This document shows, piece by piece, positions 18,916 through 27,663 of a DNA stretch of 64,000 nt (positions are counted from its first letter, which is position 1; every line of letters starts with the position of its first letter). A model generated the notes under the pieces. That model was not told the DNA's origin. It saw nothing but the letters and a program-made list of their open reading frames with translations, and made no database searches. Source of the DNA: Microbacterium halotolerans (GTDB lineage: Bacteria > Actinomycetota > Actinomycetes > Actinomycetales > Microbacteriaceae); NCBI RefSeq assembly GCF_003569805.1, contig NZ_KZ984051.1, forward strand, positions 1,625,953 through 1,689,952, in the 5' to 3' direction. The translations under genes were made by a program, and so were the position numbers.

Positions 18916-19509
18916 ATGACCCGACCGCTCGAGCCGCCTCGTGTGCTGCTCGTCGACCACTACGACTCGTACACCGGCAACATCGCGCAGATCCTCTGGG
19001 TGCTCACCGGAACCGAGCCCCGGCTGGTGCAGAGCGACCTGGTCGATGCCGCGGAGATCGATGCGGCCACGCACATCGTGCTCGGGCCTGGGCCGGGCTC
19101 GCCGCATCGCGCGGCCGACGTCGGGCACACCCTCGACGTGCTCGAACGGGCGCGTGTTCCGGTGTTCGGCGTGTGCTTCGGCTTCCAGGCGATGGCCGTT
19201 GCGCTCGGTGGACGGGTCGAGAAGGCACCGCGGCCCGCGCACGGGCTGGTCGAAGCGGTGACCCACGACGGGTCGGCGATGTTCGCCGGAGTCCCCGAGA
19301 CGTTCGACGCGGTGCGCTACCACTCGCTCGTCGTCGCCGAACCTGCGCCGCTGCGCATCACGGCGCGCTCGCAAGACGGCCTGCCGATGGCGGGCGAGAC
19401 CGAGGACCGGCGCTGGACGGGCGTGCAGTTCCATCCGGAGTCGATCGGCACCCGGCACGGCGCTCGCATGATCGAGGCCTTCCTCGACGAGGGGACGGCG
19501 GATGCCTGA
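18916..19509 (+). CDS. pabA: Aminodeoxychorismate synthase glutaminase component
   Basis: The 197-residue class I glutamine amidotransferase supplies ammonia to its partner PabB for 4-amino-4-deoxychorismate synthesis (folate pathway). The catalytic Cys87 sits in GVCFGFQ and the His173/Glu175 pair in QFHPES. The oxyanion strand is GPGPGSP near residue 58. The start is the ATG before RPLEPPRV; the frame is open upstream but without a ribosome site. It overlaps pabB by eight bases. Anthranilate synthase component II is the alternative, disfavoured by the partner. Confidence 0.88.
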   Translation: MTRPLEPPRVLLVDHYDSYTGNIAQILWVLTGTEPRLVQSDLVDAAEIDAATHIVLGPGPGSPHRAADVGHTLDVLERARVPVFGVCFGFQAMAVALGGRVEKAPRPAHGLVEAVTHDGSAMFAGVPETFDAVRYHSLVVAEPAPLRITARSQDGLPMAGETEDRRWTGVQFHPESIGTRHGARMIEAFLDEGTADA

Positions 19510-20971
19510 CCAGACCTGGCGCGCGCTGACGCGTCGCACCCGCGCGCACATCACCGACCCCGCCGCGCTGTTCGCGGCGCTGTACGGCGACCGCCCGACC
19601 GCGGTGTGGCTCGACAGCGCCCGCCGTGCGTACGGCATGGGCCGCTGGTCGATCATGGGAGCGCCGGAGACGGGCCGCGATCACGTGCTCGAGGCGACGC
19701 CCTGCGGCATCCGGATCGACGGGCGCGAGACGAACGACCTCGACGTGTGGGATGCACTGGCCGACCGCATCGGGGAGCATCCTATGGTGCCGATCGACGA
19801 TCTGCCGTTCGCCGGCGGGTACATCGGGTACGTCGGCTACGGCGCGAAGACGATCGGTGCGCGGCCGGCACCTGACGAGCCGGCCGCGCAGCTCGTGCAT
19901 CTCAGCCGATTCGTCGTGCTCGACCACGACACCGGCGAGCTGATCGCGGTGGCCGTCGGGCCGGACGACGAGCCGGATGCCGGGGCGTGGCTCGATGAGG
20001 CGCTGGCGGCAGCCTGCGGTGCACGGGGGAGCAGGCATCGTTCAGCTTTCGAAGTCGACGGGGCATCGAGCGGTTTCGGCGATGGGCCGCTGGACGCCCG
20101 TGACACCGTCGGCACCGCAGCCGCCAACGGCACTGCTCGCGCGTCGGTGACCCGGGCACAGTACCTGTCGGATCTCGACGATGTGAGCTCCTGGCTGTAC
20201 GCGGGCGACTCGTATGAAGCCTGCTACACCTACAACCTGCGGTTCGGGTTCTCCGGCGACGCGTTCGCGGTGTACCGCAGGCTGCGCGAGGCGAACCCCG
20301 CGCCGAATGCCGCGTACCTGCGACTGCCGGGGCGCGAGGTGCTGTCGTGCTCGCCCGAGCGGTATCTGCGCGTCGATCCGCATGGACGAGCCGAGACCAA
20401 GCCGATCAAGGGCACGGTGCGGCGCGAGACCGATCCGGATGCCGACGCGCGTGCGGCGAGCGTGTTGGCCGCCGACCCGAAGACGCGCGCCGAGAACCTG
20501 ATGATCGTCGACCTGCTGCGCAACGACCTCGGCCGCATCGCGCAGCCTGGCACGGTGGAAGTGCCGAACTTCATGGCCGTCGAGTCGTATGAGACGGTGC
20601 ACCAGCTGGTGACCACCGTGCAGGCTCAGCTGCGGCCCCGCGCGGCGGTCGGGGTGCGCGCGGCGGAGGCACTGTTCCCGCCGGGCTCGATGACCGGGGC
20701 GCCGAAGCAGCGGTCCGTGGAGCTGCTCGATGGGCTCGAGGCCGAGCCGCGCGGCGCGTACTCGGGGGTGCTCGGGGCGTTCTCTCGCTGCGGGGCGGTC
20801 GACCTGTCAGTGGTGATCCGCACCGCGGTGGTGGCGGACGGCGAGGTGACGATCGGCACAGGTGGAGCGATCACGATCGACAGCCGCCCCGAAGCCGAGG
20901 CCGAGGAGACGGTGGCCAAGGCCGATGCGCTGCTGCGCGCCTTCGGCGTGGATCACCCGTTCTTGCGGTGA
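19502..20971 (+). CDS. pabB: Aminodeoxychorismate synthase component I
   Basis: This 489-residue chorismate-binding enzyme aminates chorismate to 4-amino-4-deoxychorismate. The C-terminal catalytic domain shows PIKGT near residue 301 (the lysine distinguishes PabB from TrpE, which has PIAGT), ENLMIVDLLRNDLGRI, VESYETVHQLVTTV and LFPPGSMTGAPK. The N-terminal 200 residues are divergent, with a low-complexity stretch around 165-210. Overlap with pabA ensures stoichiometric synthesis. Confidence 0.9.
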   Translation: MPDQTWRALTRRTRAHITDPAALFAALYGDRPTAVWLDSARRAYGMGRWSIMGAPETGRDHVLEATPCGIRIDGRETNDLDVWDALADRIGEHPMVPIDDLPFAGGYIGYVGYGAKTIGARPAPDEPAAQLVHLSRFVVLDHDTGELIAVAVGPDDEPDAGAWLDEALAAACGARGSRHRSAFEVDGASSGFGDGPLDARDTVGTAAANGTARASVTRAQYLSDLDDVSSWLYAGDSYEACYTYNLRFGFSGDAFAVYRRLREANPAPNAAYLRLPGREVLSCSPERYLRVDPHGRAETKPIKGTVRRETDPDADARAASVLAADPKTRAENLMIVDLLRNDLGRIAQPGTVEVPNFMAVESYETVHQLVTTVQAQLRPRAAVGVRAAEALFPPGSMTGAPKQRSVELLDGLEAEPRGAYSGVLGAFSRCGAVDLSVVIRTAVVADGEVTIGTGGAITIDSRPEAEAEETVAKADALLRAFGVDHPFLR

Positions 20972-20985
20972 CCCACGGGTTGACG

Positions 20986-21044
20986 CTCAGGTGCGGCAGA
21001 ACGCCGCCAGTCCGCGGGTTAGGCGGCGATTTCCCGCACTTGAG
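20986..21044. repeat. Intergenic inverted-repeat element, CAGGTGCGG family
   Basis: CTCAGGTGCGG and CCGCACTTGAG flank an inner GCCGCC/GGCGGC inverted repeat in the gap between convergent pabB and the alarmone synthetase. A related copy lies at 21724-21771. It could fold as a terminator or be a REP-like sequence. Confidence 0.45.
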
Positions 21045-21061
21045 CTGCTGCGGCTGACGCC

Positions 21062-21694
21062 TCAGCGATCCTCCATCGAGCGCCGGATGTCGTCGAGGTT
21101 GCGGTCGGCCTGCTCGAGCAGGGCGGCCGTGAGCGCGAAGCGGCGGTTGATCTCGGGATCCGGTGAGGCGGACTGCGGCTTGTAGCGGAAGTCGTGCTCG
21201 ACCTCGGCCCAGACGTGCTCGAGCATGGTGCGGATCTGGATCTCGACCGGGAGCCCGGCCGCGAACTCGTCGAACGGTTCGGCGCCTCGCGTGTGGCCCA
21301 CGAACTGCACGCTGCGATAGCCGAAGCTCTCGGCGCCGAGCAGGTTTCCCTTGTCGATGTACGACTCCTCGACGACCTCGAACACGCGCCTGGTCATCCG
21401 CTCCACCCGGGTCAGGTCGCTGCGGAAGAACGCCATGATGCGCAGGCCCACCATGTCGTGCACGGGCTTGGTCGGGTCGCGGCGCACCTTCTCCTCGAAG
21501 GAACCGCGCTTCTTCACGCGCGCCTCGACGCGGAAGTCGAACACGCCCCACTGCTTCAGCTGCTGGGGGATCTCCTGCTCCATGGCGTCGCGCAGCGCGC
21601 GGTACTCCAGCAGGGAGCGGTCGAAGCCTCGCAGGGCACCCCTCACCAGCTCCTCGTCATCCATGGGATCCAGCGTATGCGCAGCCACCGACAT
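21062..21694 (-). CDS. RelA/SpoT-domain small alarmone synthetase
   Basis: The 210-residue protein consists of a single (p)ppGpp synthetase-type domain without HD hydrolase or TGS domains. Visible motifs are RVKKRGSFEEKVRRD (residues 59-73), the metal-binding Asp80 in DMVGLRIMAF, and EIQIRTMLEHVWAEVEHD (151-168), matching the ExQIRT...H...E pattern. The usual Y-R-S-x-H segment reads GYRSVQF, with Gln in place of His. The start could also be Met11. It is a stand-alone gene; the activity is inferred from family. Confidence 0.85.
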   Translation of the reverse strand: MSVAAHTLDPMDDEELVRGALRGFDRSLLEYRALRDAMEQEIPQQLKQWGVFDFRVEARVKKRGSFEEKVRRDPTKPVHDMVGLRIMAFFRSDLTRVERMTRRVFEVVEESYIDKGNLLGAESFGYRSVQFVGHTRGAEPFDEFAAGLPVEIQIRTMLEHVWAEVEHDFRYKPQSASPDPEINRRFALTAALLEQADRNLDDIRRSMEDR

Positions 21695-21723
21695 CCGGTT
21701 CGCGAAGCGCCTGCGCGCCCCGG

Positions 21724-21771
21724 TTCAGGTGCGGGAAGCCGCCAGTCGGCCCGTGGCGGATCCCGCACAAA
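21724..21771. repeat. Intergenic inverted-repeat element, CAGGTGCGG family, second copy
   Basis: TTCAGGTGCGGGA opens and TCCCGCACAAA closes the element, with an inner CCGCCAG...CGGC arm pair as in the copy at 20986-21044. It overlaps the last codons of the small membrane protein gene. Confidence 0.4.
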
Positions 21772-21889
21772 CGCATCGGGAGAACAGCTTCATTGCGTTC
21801 AAGCACGTCAGCAGGATGCCGATGGCGAGTGGGACTCCCACGACCAGCCACGCGAGCCATGAGGGGAAGTGCCACGCGCGGTTCGCCAT
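21725..21889 (-). CDS. Small membrane protein
   Basis: A 54-residue protein has one clear transmembrane helix (SWLAWLVVGVPLAIGILLTC, residues about 11-30) between short polar ends. It lies upstream of the alarmone synthetase on the same strand, and its start overlaps nothing because the opposite-strand gene begins at 22004. The last residues are encoded within a repeated intergenic element, so the C-terminus may be a by-product of insertion. I do not recognise the family. Confidence 0.45.
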   Translation of the reverse strand: MANRAWHFPSWLAWLVVGVPLAIGILLTCLNAMKLFSRCVCAGSATGRLAASRT

Positions 21890-22003
21890 ATCGATGCCGG
21901 TGTGACAGGGTGCTACGGCGGAGGACGAGGACTCCTCACCGTTCCGGATGGTGCCAGGCTTGTGCCGCGCGCACTCCGGAACGAGGACGCAGGAGGAGGA
22001 GAT

Positions 22004-22696
22004 GTGGCATCGCGCTTCGAAGAGATCGACTGGCAGCAGACGGACCAGGGCGAGATCAGCCTGCGCCGGCGCCATGACCTGGTGACCGACTCAGACGTCT
22101 ACGAGGTGAAACTGGGCGAAGAGTTCCTGATGTCCAGCCTCTTCACGGCGGCGGAGATCGAGCTGTCGCGCCTCGCGCTCGCCGAGATCGACCGACCGCG
22201 ACTACGGGTCATGGTGGGCGGGCTGGGCCTGGGATACACGGCGCAGGCAGCGCTCGCGGACCCGAGGGTCGCCGAGGTCACCGTCATCGAGGTCAACGAA
22301 CCCGTTCTGGAATGGCACCGGCGGGAACTCCTGCCCGATGTCGTCGAGCTGGGCAGTGATCCGCGCTGCCGGCTGGTCCAGGACGACTTCTTCCGATTGG
22401 CGGCGGCCGAGCCCGAGCGAAGGTACGACGCCATCCTGCTCGACATCGACCACTCGCCGCGCCACGCGCTCAGCCCCGCGCACCAGGCGTTCTACACCGC
22501 ACCGCGGCTCGCGGCGCTGCGCCGCCACCTCGCTGAGGACGGCGTCTTCGCGCTGTGGTCCGACGACCGACCCGATCAGGTGTTCGAGGCCGTGCTGAGC
22601 GAAGTGTTCTCGACCGTTGCGGCCCATGTCGTCGAGTTCGCCAACCCGCTCACCGGTGGCGTCTCGAGCAACACCGTCTACGTCGCGCGGCGGTAG
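22004..22696 (+). CDS. Spermidine synthase-like methyltransferase-fold protein
   Basis: The 230-residue protein has the Rossmann fold of polyamine aminopropyltransferases: the nucleotide loop VMVGGLGLGYTAQAAL near residue 65, the acidic VTVIEVNEPV strand, and LLDIDHSPRH in place of the usual D-A/T-D catalytic segment. It lacks the N-terminal hairpin of true SpeE, so substrate is uncertain. The GTG start is set by a strong AGGAGGAGGA ribosome site; the open frame further upstream has none. A strong terminator follows. Confidence 0.8.
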   Translation: MASRFEEIDWQQTDQGEISLRRRHDLVTDSDVYEVKLGEEFLMSSLFTAAEIELSRLALAEIDRPRLRVMVGGLGLGYTAQAALADPRVAEVTVIEVNEPVLEWHRRELLPDVVELGSDPRCRLVQDDFFRLAAAEPERRYDAILLDIDHSPRHALSPAHQAFYTAPRLAALRRHLAEDGVFALWSDDRPDQVFEAVLSEVFSTVAAHVVEFANPLTGGVSSNTVYVARR

Positions 22697-22762
22697 CATT
22701 CGCCGAGCGCACGAGCTTGTATCCGACTCGACCGGACTCCCGACGAACTCGCTGCGATCGAC

Positions 22763-22800
22763 GAGAGAGGGACCCGACCTGATGGTCGGGTCCCTCTCTC
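22763..22800. terminator. Strong bidirectional terminator
   Basis: A perfect 17-bp inverted repeat, GAGAGAGGGACCCGACC and its complement, surrounds a TGAT loop. It separates the spermidine-synthase-like gene from the convergent tRNA-Pro. Confidence 0.75.
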
Positions 22801-22806
22801 AACAGC

Positions 22807-22881
<75 letters not shown>

Positions 22882-23117
22882 TTGCTTCCGCGGCGAACGC
22901 GGCGCAACCCGACCAGTCTAACCGATCCGGAGCCGTGCTTCGAACCGAGGCGGGGCCGTGTCAGGCGGGAGTGTCGACGGGCGCCTCCGCCTCTGCCGCT
23001 GCCGGTGGACGCTCTGGTGGCCTCGGCGGCGAGAAGCAGGCCGGCAGGCGCAACCGATGGCGAACACCGGACAGCGTCGGAATCGCGCTACGGCGCGGGA
23101 CCGGCCGGGGGAGCGTT

Positions 23118-24041
23118 CTATGCCGGGCGCGGGGCCAGCGTGAGCAGCGACGCCTCGGGCAGGCAGGCGAAGCGCACCGGCGCGTAGATCGAGTGTCCGA
23201 GCCCCGCGCTGACGTTCAGCGGCACGGCGCGGCCGGCGTGCGCCCAGGTCGACAGCCCTCGCGTCTGCTCAGCGGGCAGGTCGCAGTTGGCCACCAGTGC
23301 CCCGTAGAACGGCACGCGCACCTGGCCGCCGTGGGTGTGCCCGGCGAACAGGGCGTCGACGCCGGCATCGACGAAGTCGTCGAGCACGCGCTGATACGGC
23401 GCGTGCGTCACGCCGAGCGTGAGCGGCGCCGTCGGGAGCGCCGCCAGAGCGTCGCGGGCGGCGTCGGCGTCGTCGAGGGCGTGGTGCGCGTCGTTCGTGC
23501 CGACGAACCGGATGGGGGAGCCCGCCGCCTCGATCGTGGCAGCAGTGTTGTCGAGCGCGGTCCAGCCGACCTCTTCGCTCAGGAACGCATCGAGCGCCGC
23601 GGTGTCAAGCGGGTTCGCGTGCACCCGGTGCTTCGACGGGCCGGCGAGGTACTTGAGCGGGTTGCGCGGCGTGGGCGCCCACAGGTCGTTCGACCCGTGC
23701 ACGAACACTCCAGGCGTGCCCGCGAACGGAGCGAACGCCTCGCGCACGGCCTCGAGCCCATCCGGATGCCCCAGGTTGTCTCCCGTGTTGATCACCAGGT
23801 CGGGGCGCAGCCCTGCCAGGCGAGCGATCCACTCGCGCCTGCGGCGCTGCCACGGCGCGAGGTGCGCGTCGGAGACGTGCAGCACCCGGATGGGGCGGCT
23901 CCCCGGCTCGAGCACGCGCACGACGTGCGATCTCAGCGTGTAGAGGTGCCGTTCGATTCCGATGCCCCACACCGCGGCGGCAGCCGCGGTCGTGGCGGCA
24001 GCCGTGAACGCGGTGAGAGCGGTGCGGCCGGCCCGACTCAT
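23118..24041 (-). CDS. Calcineurin-like metallophosphoesterase, membrane-anchored
   Basis: This 307-residue protein has an N-terminal hydrophobic anchor (residues about 8-28) and a two-metal phosphoesterase domain: DAHL (Asp58, His60), TGDN (Asp88), GSND, and GHTHGGQ. The set DxH...GD...GND...GHxHxGQ fits the YkuE/Rv-type family that acts on lipids or nucleotides outside the cell. It begins three bases after the stop of the penicillin-binding protein gene, suggesting a shared transcript and a cell-envelope role. The 236 bases between it and tRNA-Pro hold only the likely tRNA promoter. Confidence 0.88.
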   Translation of the reverse strand: MSRAGRTALTAFTAAATTAAAAAVWGIGIERHLYTLRSHVVRVLEPGSRPIRVLHVSDAHLAPWQRRRREWIARLAGLRPDLVINTGDNLGHPDGLEAVREAFAPFAGTPGVFVHGSNDLWAPTPRNPLKYLAGPSKHRVHANPLDTAALDAFLSEEVGWTALDNTAATIEAAGSPIRFVGTNDAHHALDDADAARDALAALPTAPLTLGVTHAPYQRVLDDFVDAGVDALFAGHTHGGQVRVPFYGALVANCDLPAEQTRGLSTWAHAGRAVPLNVSAGLGHSIYAPVRFACLPEASLLTLAPRPA

Positions 24042-24044
24042 CGA

Positions 24045-26687
24045 CTAGTCGTCATCGTCGTCGTTGCCGTTCCCATTGCCGCCGTTGTTCCCACCGTCGT
24101 CGCCACCGCCGCCACCGCAGGTCTTGGAGCTGTACTCGATTGTGACGGTGCTGCCGGAAGAGACCACGGAACCGCCGCTCGGGTCGGTGCCCCTCGCCCG
24201 GTCCTCATCGAGGTCGCCGTTCTGGTTGCATGAGCCGAGCGATGCGTTGAGACCGGCCGACTGCAGCGCGCCTCTCGCACCCGACAGGGACATACCGGAC
24301 ACGTCAGGCACCGAGACGCCGCTGCCGTTGCTCGGTTGGATCGTGACGATGGAGCCGCTCGGCGCGCTGCCGCTCGGGTCGGTGCTGTGCACGGTGCCCT
24401 CAGGTTCGGTTCCCGCCACCGAATTGCCGACCCTCGCATTGAAGCCGGCCGCCTCGATCGCGGCGGTCGCGTCGGCGACGGACATGCCCTGCACATTCGG
24501 CACATCGGCCAGAATGACGCGCGTCAGTTCGCTGTCGGGTGAGGGGAACGGATCGCTGCCGAGCTGGGCGTTCGCAGCTCGCTGCGTCTCGCGTGCGATG
24601 TTGTAGCGGATGTTCTGCAGGCCGTTTCCGAAGATGGAGCCTTCCCCCGTGGCGTTGCCCGCCCAGCCAGCAGTGGCCGCGCGGGTCGACGACTCGACGA
24701 GCATGGTCTGCAGATTCTGGTGGGTACCGGTCTTGCCGATCAGGGGAGTGCCGTCATAGGGGTTGCCTCCAGTGCCGGATCCTCCGTTCATGACGCCTGC
24801 CAGCGCGTATGCAGCGGTCGCAGCGACCTCGGGTTCGAGCACTTTCTTGCAGTCGTGCTCGGGGAGGGTCATCTCCTTGCCGTCGGGGTTGATCGCCTTC
24901 CTGATGGCGCGCTGGTCGCAGAGCACGCCGCCATTGGCAACCGTGCCATACGCCGAGGCGAGGTCGAGCGGCGCGATCGCCTTGTCGCCGATGACGTTGT
25001 TGGGGACGTTCTCCTCGGTGACCTTCTTGCCGTTGCCGAGGGTGACGCCGAGCCGGTCGGCGACCTTGTTGATTCCGCAGATGTCGAGCTGCTCGGCCAT
25101 CGCCATGAACCCCGTGTTGAGCGACGCAGAGGTGAAGTCCATCGGCGTGCTCACTCGGCCCTGTATTCCGCCGAAGTTGCGCATCTCGGTCTGTTGGATC
25201 GCACCGCAGACGTTCATGTTGAAGGGACGGCTGGTGCCGTCGACGGTCTCTCTGACAGATCGCCCGCTCTCGAGCCAGTCGAGCAGCGTGAACATCTTGT
25301 AGGTCGAACCGGCCGAGAAGCCGATCGCGTGGCCGCGGTCGGCGGGTGCCGCGTATACGAGGCTCGTGTAGCCGTCGCCTGACTTGTGATTCGGGCTGAG
25401 GCTGTAGTCGGTGTTCTGCGCCATCGCCAAGATGTCACCCGTGCGTGGGTCGACCGTGACGACTGTCGAGCCGAAGTTCATATTCGCGACGGTCTGCGGC
25501 GCGTAGGTGTTGATCGCGTCTTCCGCCGCCTGCTGGATGAACGGGTTCAGGGTCGTGTAGATCTTCAGACCGCCACGGCTGAGCACCTGGCGACGTGCGT
25601 CCGCGGACTCGCCGAAGGCTTCATCGTTCAGGACCGTCTGGCGCACGTACTCGCAGAAGTACGCCGCATCTCCCGCCTGCTGACAGCCCTGAGTTCTCGA
25701 CGTGATGTTGGGCTTGATCTCGGCGTCGTGGTACTTGTCGTGCTGGCCTTCCGTGATCTTGCCGTCTTCGAGCATGCGGTTCAGCACGTAGTTCTGACGC
25801 GACTTCGCGTACCTGTAGCCGTCCTCCGCAGAGTTGACCATCTCACCCTTGATCTCTCGGGTGCCTTCCTTCTTGTCGATGCGCAGCAGGTTCGGGTTCT
25901 GCACGATGCCCGCGAGGATCGCGGCCTCGCCGATGGTGACATCCTTCACGCTCTTGCCGAAGTAGCGCTTCGCCGCGGCCTCGATGCCGTAGGTCTGGCC
26001 GCCGAAGTTCGCGAAGTTGAGGTAGCCGAGCAGGATCTGCTCTTTTGTGTACTTCTTCTCGATGGCGATCGCGAAGCGCATCTCCTGGAGCTTGCGCTGA
26101 TACCCCTCGGTGCCGCTGGAATCGGTCTGCTCGTTGTAGCAGTCGATGATCGCCGACTGCTGGTCCTCGGATGCCAGGCTGTCGAAGTCATCCGGAAGAT
26201 CTTCCGATGTGCCCGCCTCGCAGCGCTGCACGAGCACGTTCTTGACGAACTGCTGGGTGATCGTCGATGCGCCCTGCGTGCTGCCGCCGCCGGCGTTCTG
26301 CAGGAGCGCGCGCGAGGTTCCGATCAGGTCGACGCCGCCATGGTCGTAGAAACGGGGGTCCTCACTGGAGAGCACAGCGTCGATGACGACCTGCGGCAGG
26401 TCTTCGTACTCGAGCGGGATGCGGTTCTGGTCGTAGAACGTGGCGAGCTCGACGTTCTTGCCCTCTTCGTTCTCGACGTAGATCGTGGTCGGCAGCATCG
26501 GCTGGTCGACCTCGAGGTCTGCGGGAATGTTCTCGAACATCGTCATGGCGCCGGATGCGGTGTAGCCGCTGAGCGCGATAGCGGGAGTGACCGTCGCGGT
26601 GACGAGCAGCCCGGCGACGGCGCTCAGGCCGACGAGACCGAGAATGCCGCCGACGACACCGCCGAGCGTTCTCTTCGAGTGAGGCAT
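24045..26687 (-). CDS. Bifunctional penicillin-binding protein with PASTA domains
   Basis: The 880-residue class A PBP polymerises and crosslinks peptidoglycan. A membrane anchor (about residues 8-35) is followed by the GT51 transglycosylase (SSEDPRFYDHGGVD; GASTITQQFVKN; RKLQEMRFAIAIEKKY) and the transpeptidase with Ser461 in STYK, SLN and KTGT near Lys652. Two PASTA repeats (about 715-775 and 785-848), each beginning VPxVxGMS, precede an acidic Gly/Asn/Asp tail. The ATG follows TACCAT by six bases, indicating a leaderless transcript; upstream starts have no support. It resembles mycobacterial PonA-type proteins. Confidence 0.93.
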   Translation of the reverse strand: MPHSKRTLGGVVGGILGLVGLSAVAGLLVTATVTPAIALSGYTASGAMTMFENIPADLEVDQPMLPTTIYVENEEGKNVELATFYDQNRIPLEYEDLPQVVIDAVLSSEDPRFYDHGGVDLIGTSRALLQNAGGGSTQGASTITQQFVKNVLVQRCEAGTSEDLPDDFDSLASEDQQSAIIDCYNEQTDSSGTEGYQRKLQEMRFAIAIEKKYTKEQILLGYLNFANFGGQTYGIEAAAKRYFGKSVKDVTIGEAAILAGIVQNPNLLRIDKKEGTREIKGEMVNSAEDGYRYAKSRQNYVLNRMLEDGKITEGQHDKYHDAEIKPNITSRTQGCQQAGDAAYFCEYVRQTVLNDEAFGESADARRQVLSRGGLKIYTTLNPFIQQAAEDAINTYAPQTVANMNFGSTVVTVDPRTGDILAMAQNTDYSLSPNHKSGDGYTSLVYAAPADRGHAIGFSAGSTYKMFTLLDWLESGRSVRETVDGTSRPFNMNVCGAIQQTEMRNFGGIQGRVSTPMDFTSASLNTGFMAMAEQLDICGINKVADRLGVTLGNGKKVTEENVPNNVIGDKAIAPLDLASAYGTVANGGVLCDQRAIRKAINPDGKEMTLPEHDCKKVLEPEVAATAAYALAGVMNGGSGTGGNPYDGTPLIGKTGTHQNLQTMLVESSTRAATAGWAGNATGEGSIFGNGLQNIRYNIARETQRAANAQLGSDPFPSPDSELTRVILADVPNVQGMSVADATAAIEAAGFNARVGNSVAGTEPEGTVHSTDPSGSAPSGSIVTIQPSNGSGVSVPDVSGMSLSGARGALQSAGLNASLGSCNQNGDLDEDRARGTDPSGGSVVSSGSTVTIEYSSKTCGGGGGDDGGNNGGNGNGNDDDDD

Positions 26688-26693
26688 AGGCTG

Positions 26694-26699
26694 ATGGTA
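26694..26699 (-). promoter_or_regulatory. Leaderless -10 box of the PBP gene
   Basis: On the minus strand TACCAT precedes the ATG by six bases without any ribosome site. Confidence 0.4.
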
Positions 26700-26785
26700 A
26701 TAGCGTTCCCTGTGGAGAATCTGCTTTGCCGGAGAGCTCCGCACAGAACGCCCACCGACCTTCTGCACACGACACCGGGAGTGCC

Positions 26786-27007
26786 ATGACCACGTGGGAG
26801 TACCTCACGACGCCGCTGCTGATCCACAACACGGCGCAGATTCTGAACAACTGGGGCAAGCAGGGCTGGGAGCTCGTGCAGGTCGTGACGGGGCCAGAAG
26901 GCGGGCTCGTCGCCTATCTGAAGCGGCCCGTCACCGACTCAGGGCCGGCCAACGTCGGGCTGGGAGCAGCGGCAGAGGCCGCCAAGCAGTTCGAGGGCGA
27001 GCAGTGA
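26786..27007 (+). CDS. DUF4177-like small protein
   Basis: The 73-residue cytoplasmic protein begins MTTWEYLTTPLL and contains NNWGKQGWELVQVV, the pattern of DUF4177 proteins, followed by a Gly/Ala-rich tail. The ATG has a CGGGAG ribosome site. It overlaps the RidA-family gene by GTGA, so the pair is coupled. No function is assigned to the family. Confidence 0.8.
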   Translation: MTTWEYLTTPLLIHNTAQILNNWGKQGWELVQVVTGPEGGLVAYLKRPVTDSGPANVGLGAAAEAAKQFEGEQ

Positions 27008-27471
27008 GCGTCTCCGCGCGCCTCGCCGAGCTCGGGATCGACCTGCCGAGTGTCGCCGCGCCGGTCGCCGCATACATTCCGGCCAAGATCCACGGCGACC
27101 TGGTCTGGACATCCGGACAGCTGCCGTTCGTCTCGGGCGATCTGTCGGCCACCGGCAAGGTCGGCGACGGGCACGGTCTCGTTCCCGCGCCGGACGCGAA
27201 GGACTACGCCCGCACGTGCGCGCTGAACGCGCTCGCCGCGGCGGCCGCAGCCGTGGGCGATGTCGACCGCATCACCGGTGTGTTCAAGGTGACGGGGTTC
27301 GTCGCATCCGACCCCGCCTTCACCGGGCAGCCAGGCATCATCAACGGAACGAGCGAGGTGCTCGGCGAGATCTTCGGTGACGCCGGCGCGCACAGCCGCT
27401 CAGCCGTCGGCGTCGCAGCCCTCCCGCTCGACGCACCTGTCGAGGTCGAGGTCGCCTTCACCTTCGCGTAG
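27004..27471 (+). CDS. RidA/YjgF family protein
   Basis: The 155-residue protein is of the RidA family, whose characterised members deaminate reactive enamine/imine intermediates from PLP enzymes. It shows IHGDLVWTSGQLPFVSGD, the ALNALAAAAAAVGDVDRI segment and GAHSRSAVGVAALPLDAPVEVE with the conserved Arg. The GTG start overlaps DUF4177. It is the longer subfamily (about 150 residues) rather than the 130-residue archetype. Confidence 0.88.
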   Translation: MSVSARLAELGIDLPSVAAPVAAYIPAKIHGDLVWTSGQLPFVSGDLSATGKVGDGHGLVPAPDAKDYARTCALNALAAAAAAVGDVDRITGVFKVTGFVASDPAFTGQPGIINGTSEVLGEIFGDAGAHSRSAVGVAALPLDAPVEVEVAFTFA

Positions 27472-27492
27472 GGTGCGCTGAGCCCGGGTGCC

Positions 27493-27570
27493 GAGCCGCG
27501 GCACAAACACTCAGCCGCGGCACAATCGACCCGATTCTGCCGCGGCTCGGCGATTATGCCGCAGCTGGGG
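27493..27570. repeat. Intergenic repeat, GAGCCGCGGCACAA family, copy 1
   Basis: A roughly 78-base element has two direct GCCGCGGCACAA units and then TGCCGCGGCTC, which pairs with the opening GAGCCGCGGCA. A closely similar copy is at 35352-35428, sharing the internal CGACCCGATTCTGCCGCGGC. It lies between RidA and the GT2 gene. Confidence 0.75.
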
Positions 27571-27663
27571 CGTGGGCATCATCGTGATCGCCCGGCGCGA
27601 CACTAGAATCGTGCACGCGGTGTGACGATGTGTGCGCCGAACCGTCTACGAAAGAAACCAGCA

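Noticed and set aside
27493..27570. Possible CRISPR because of repeated GCCGCGGCACAA units
   Set aside because: Only two units per locus, no regular spacers and no cas genes.
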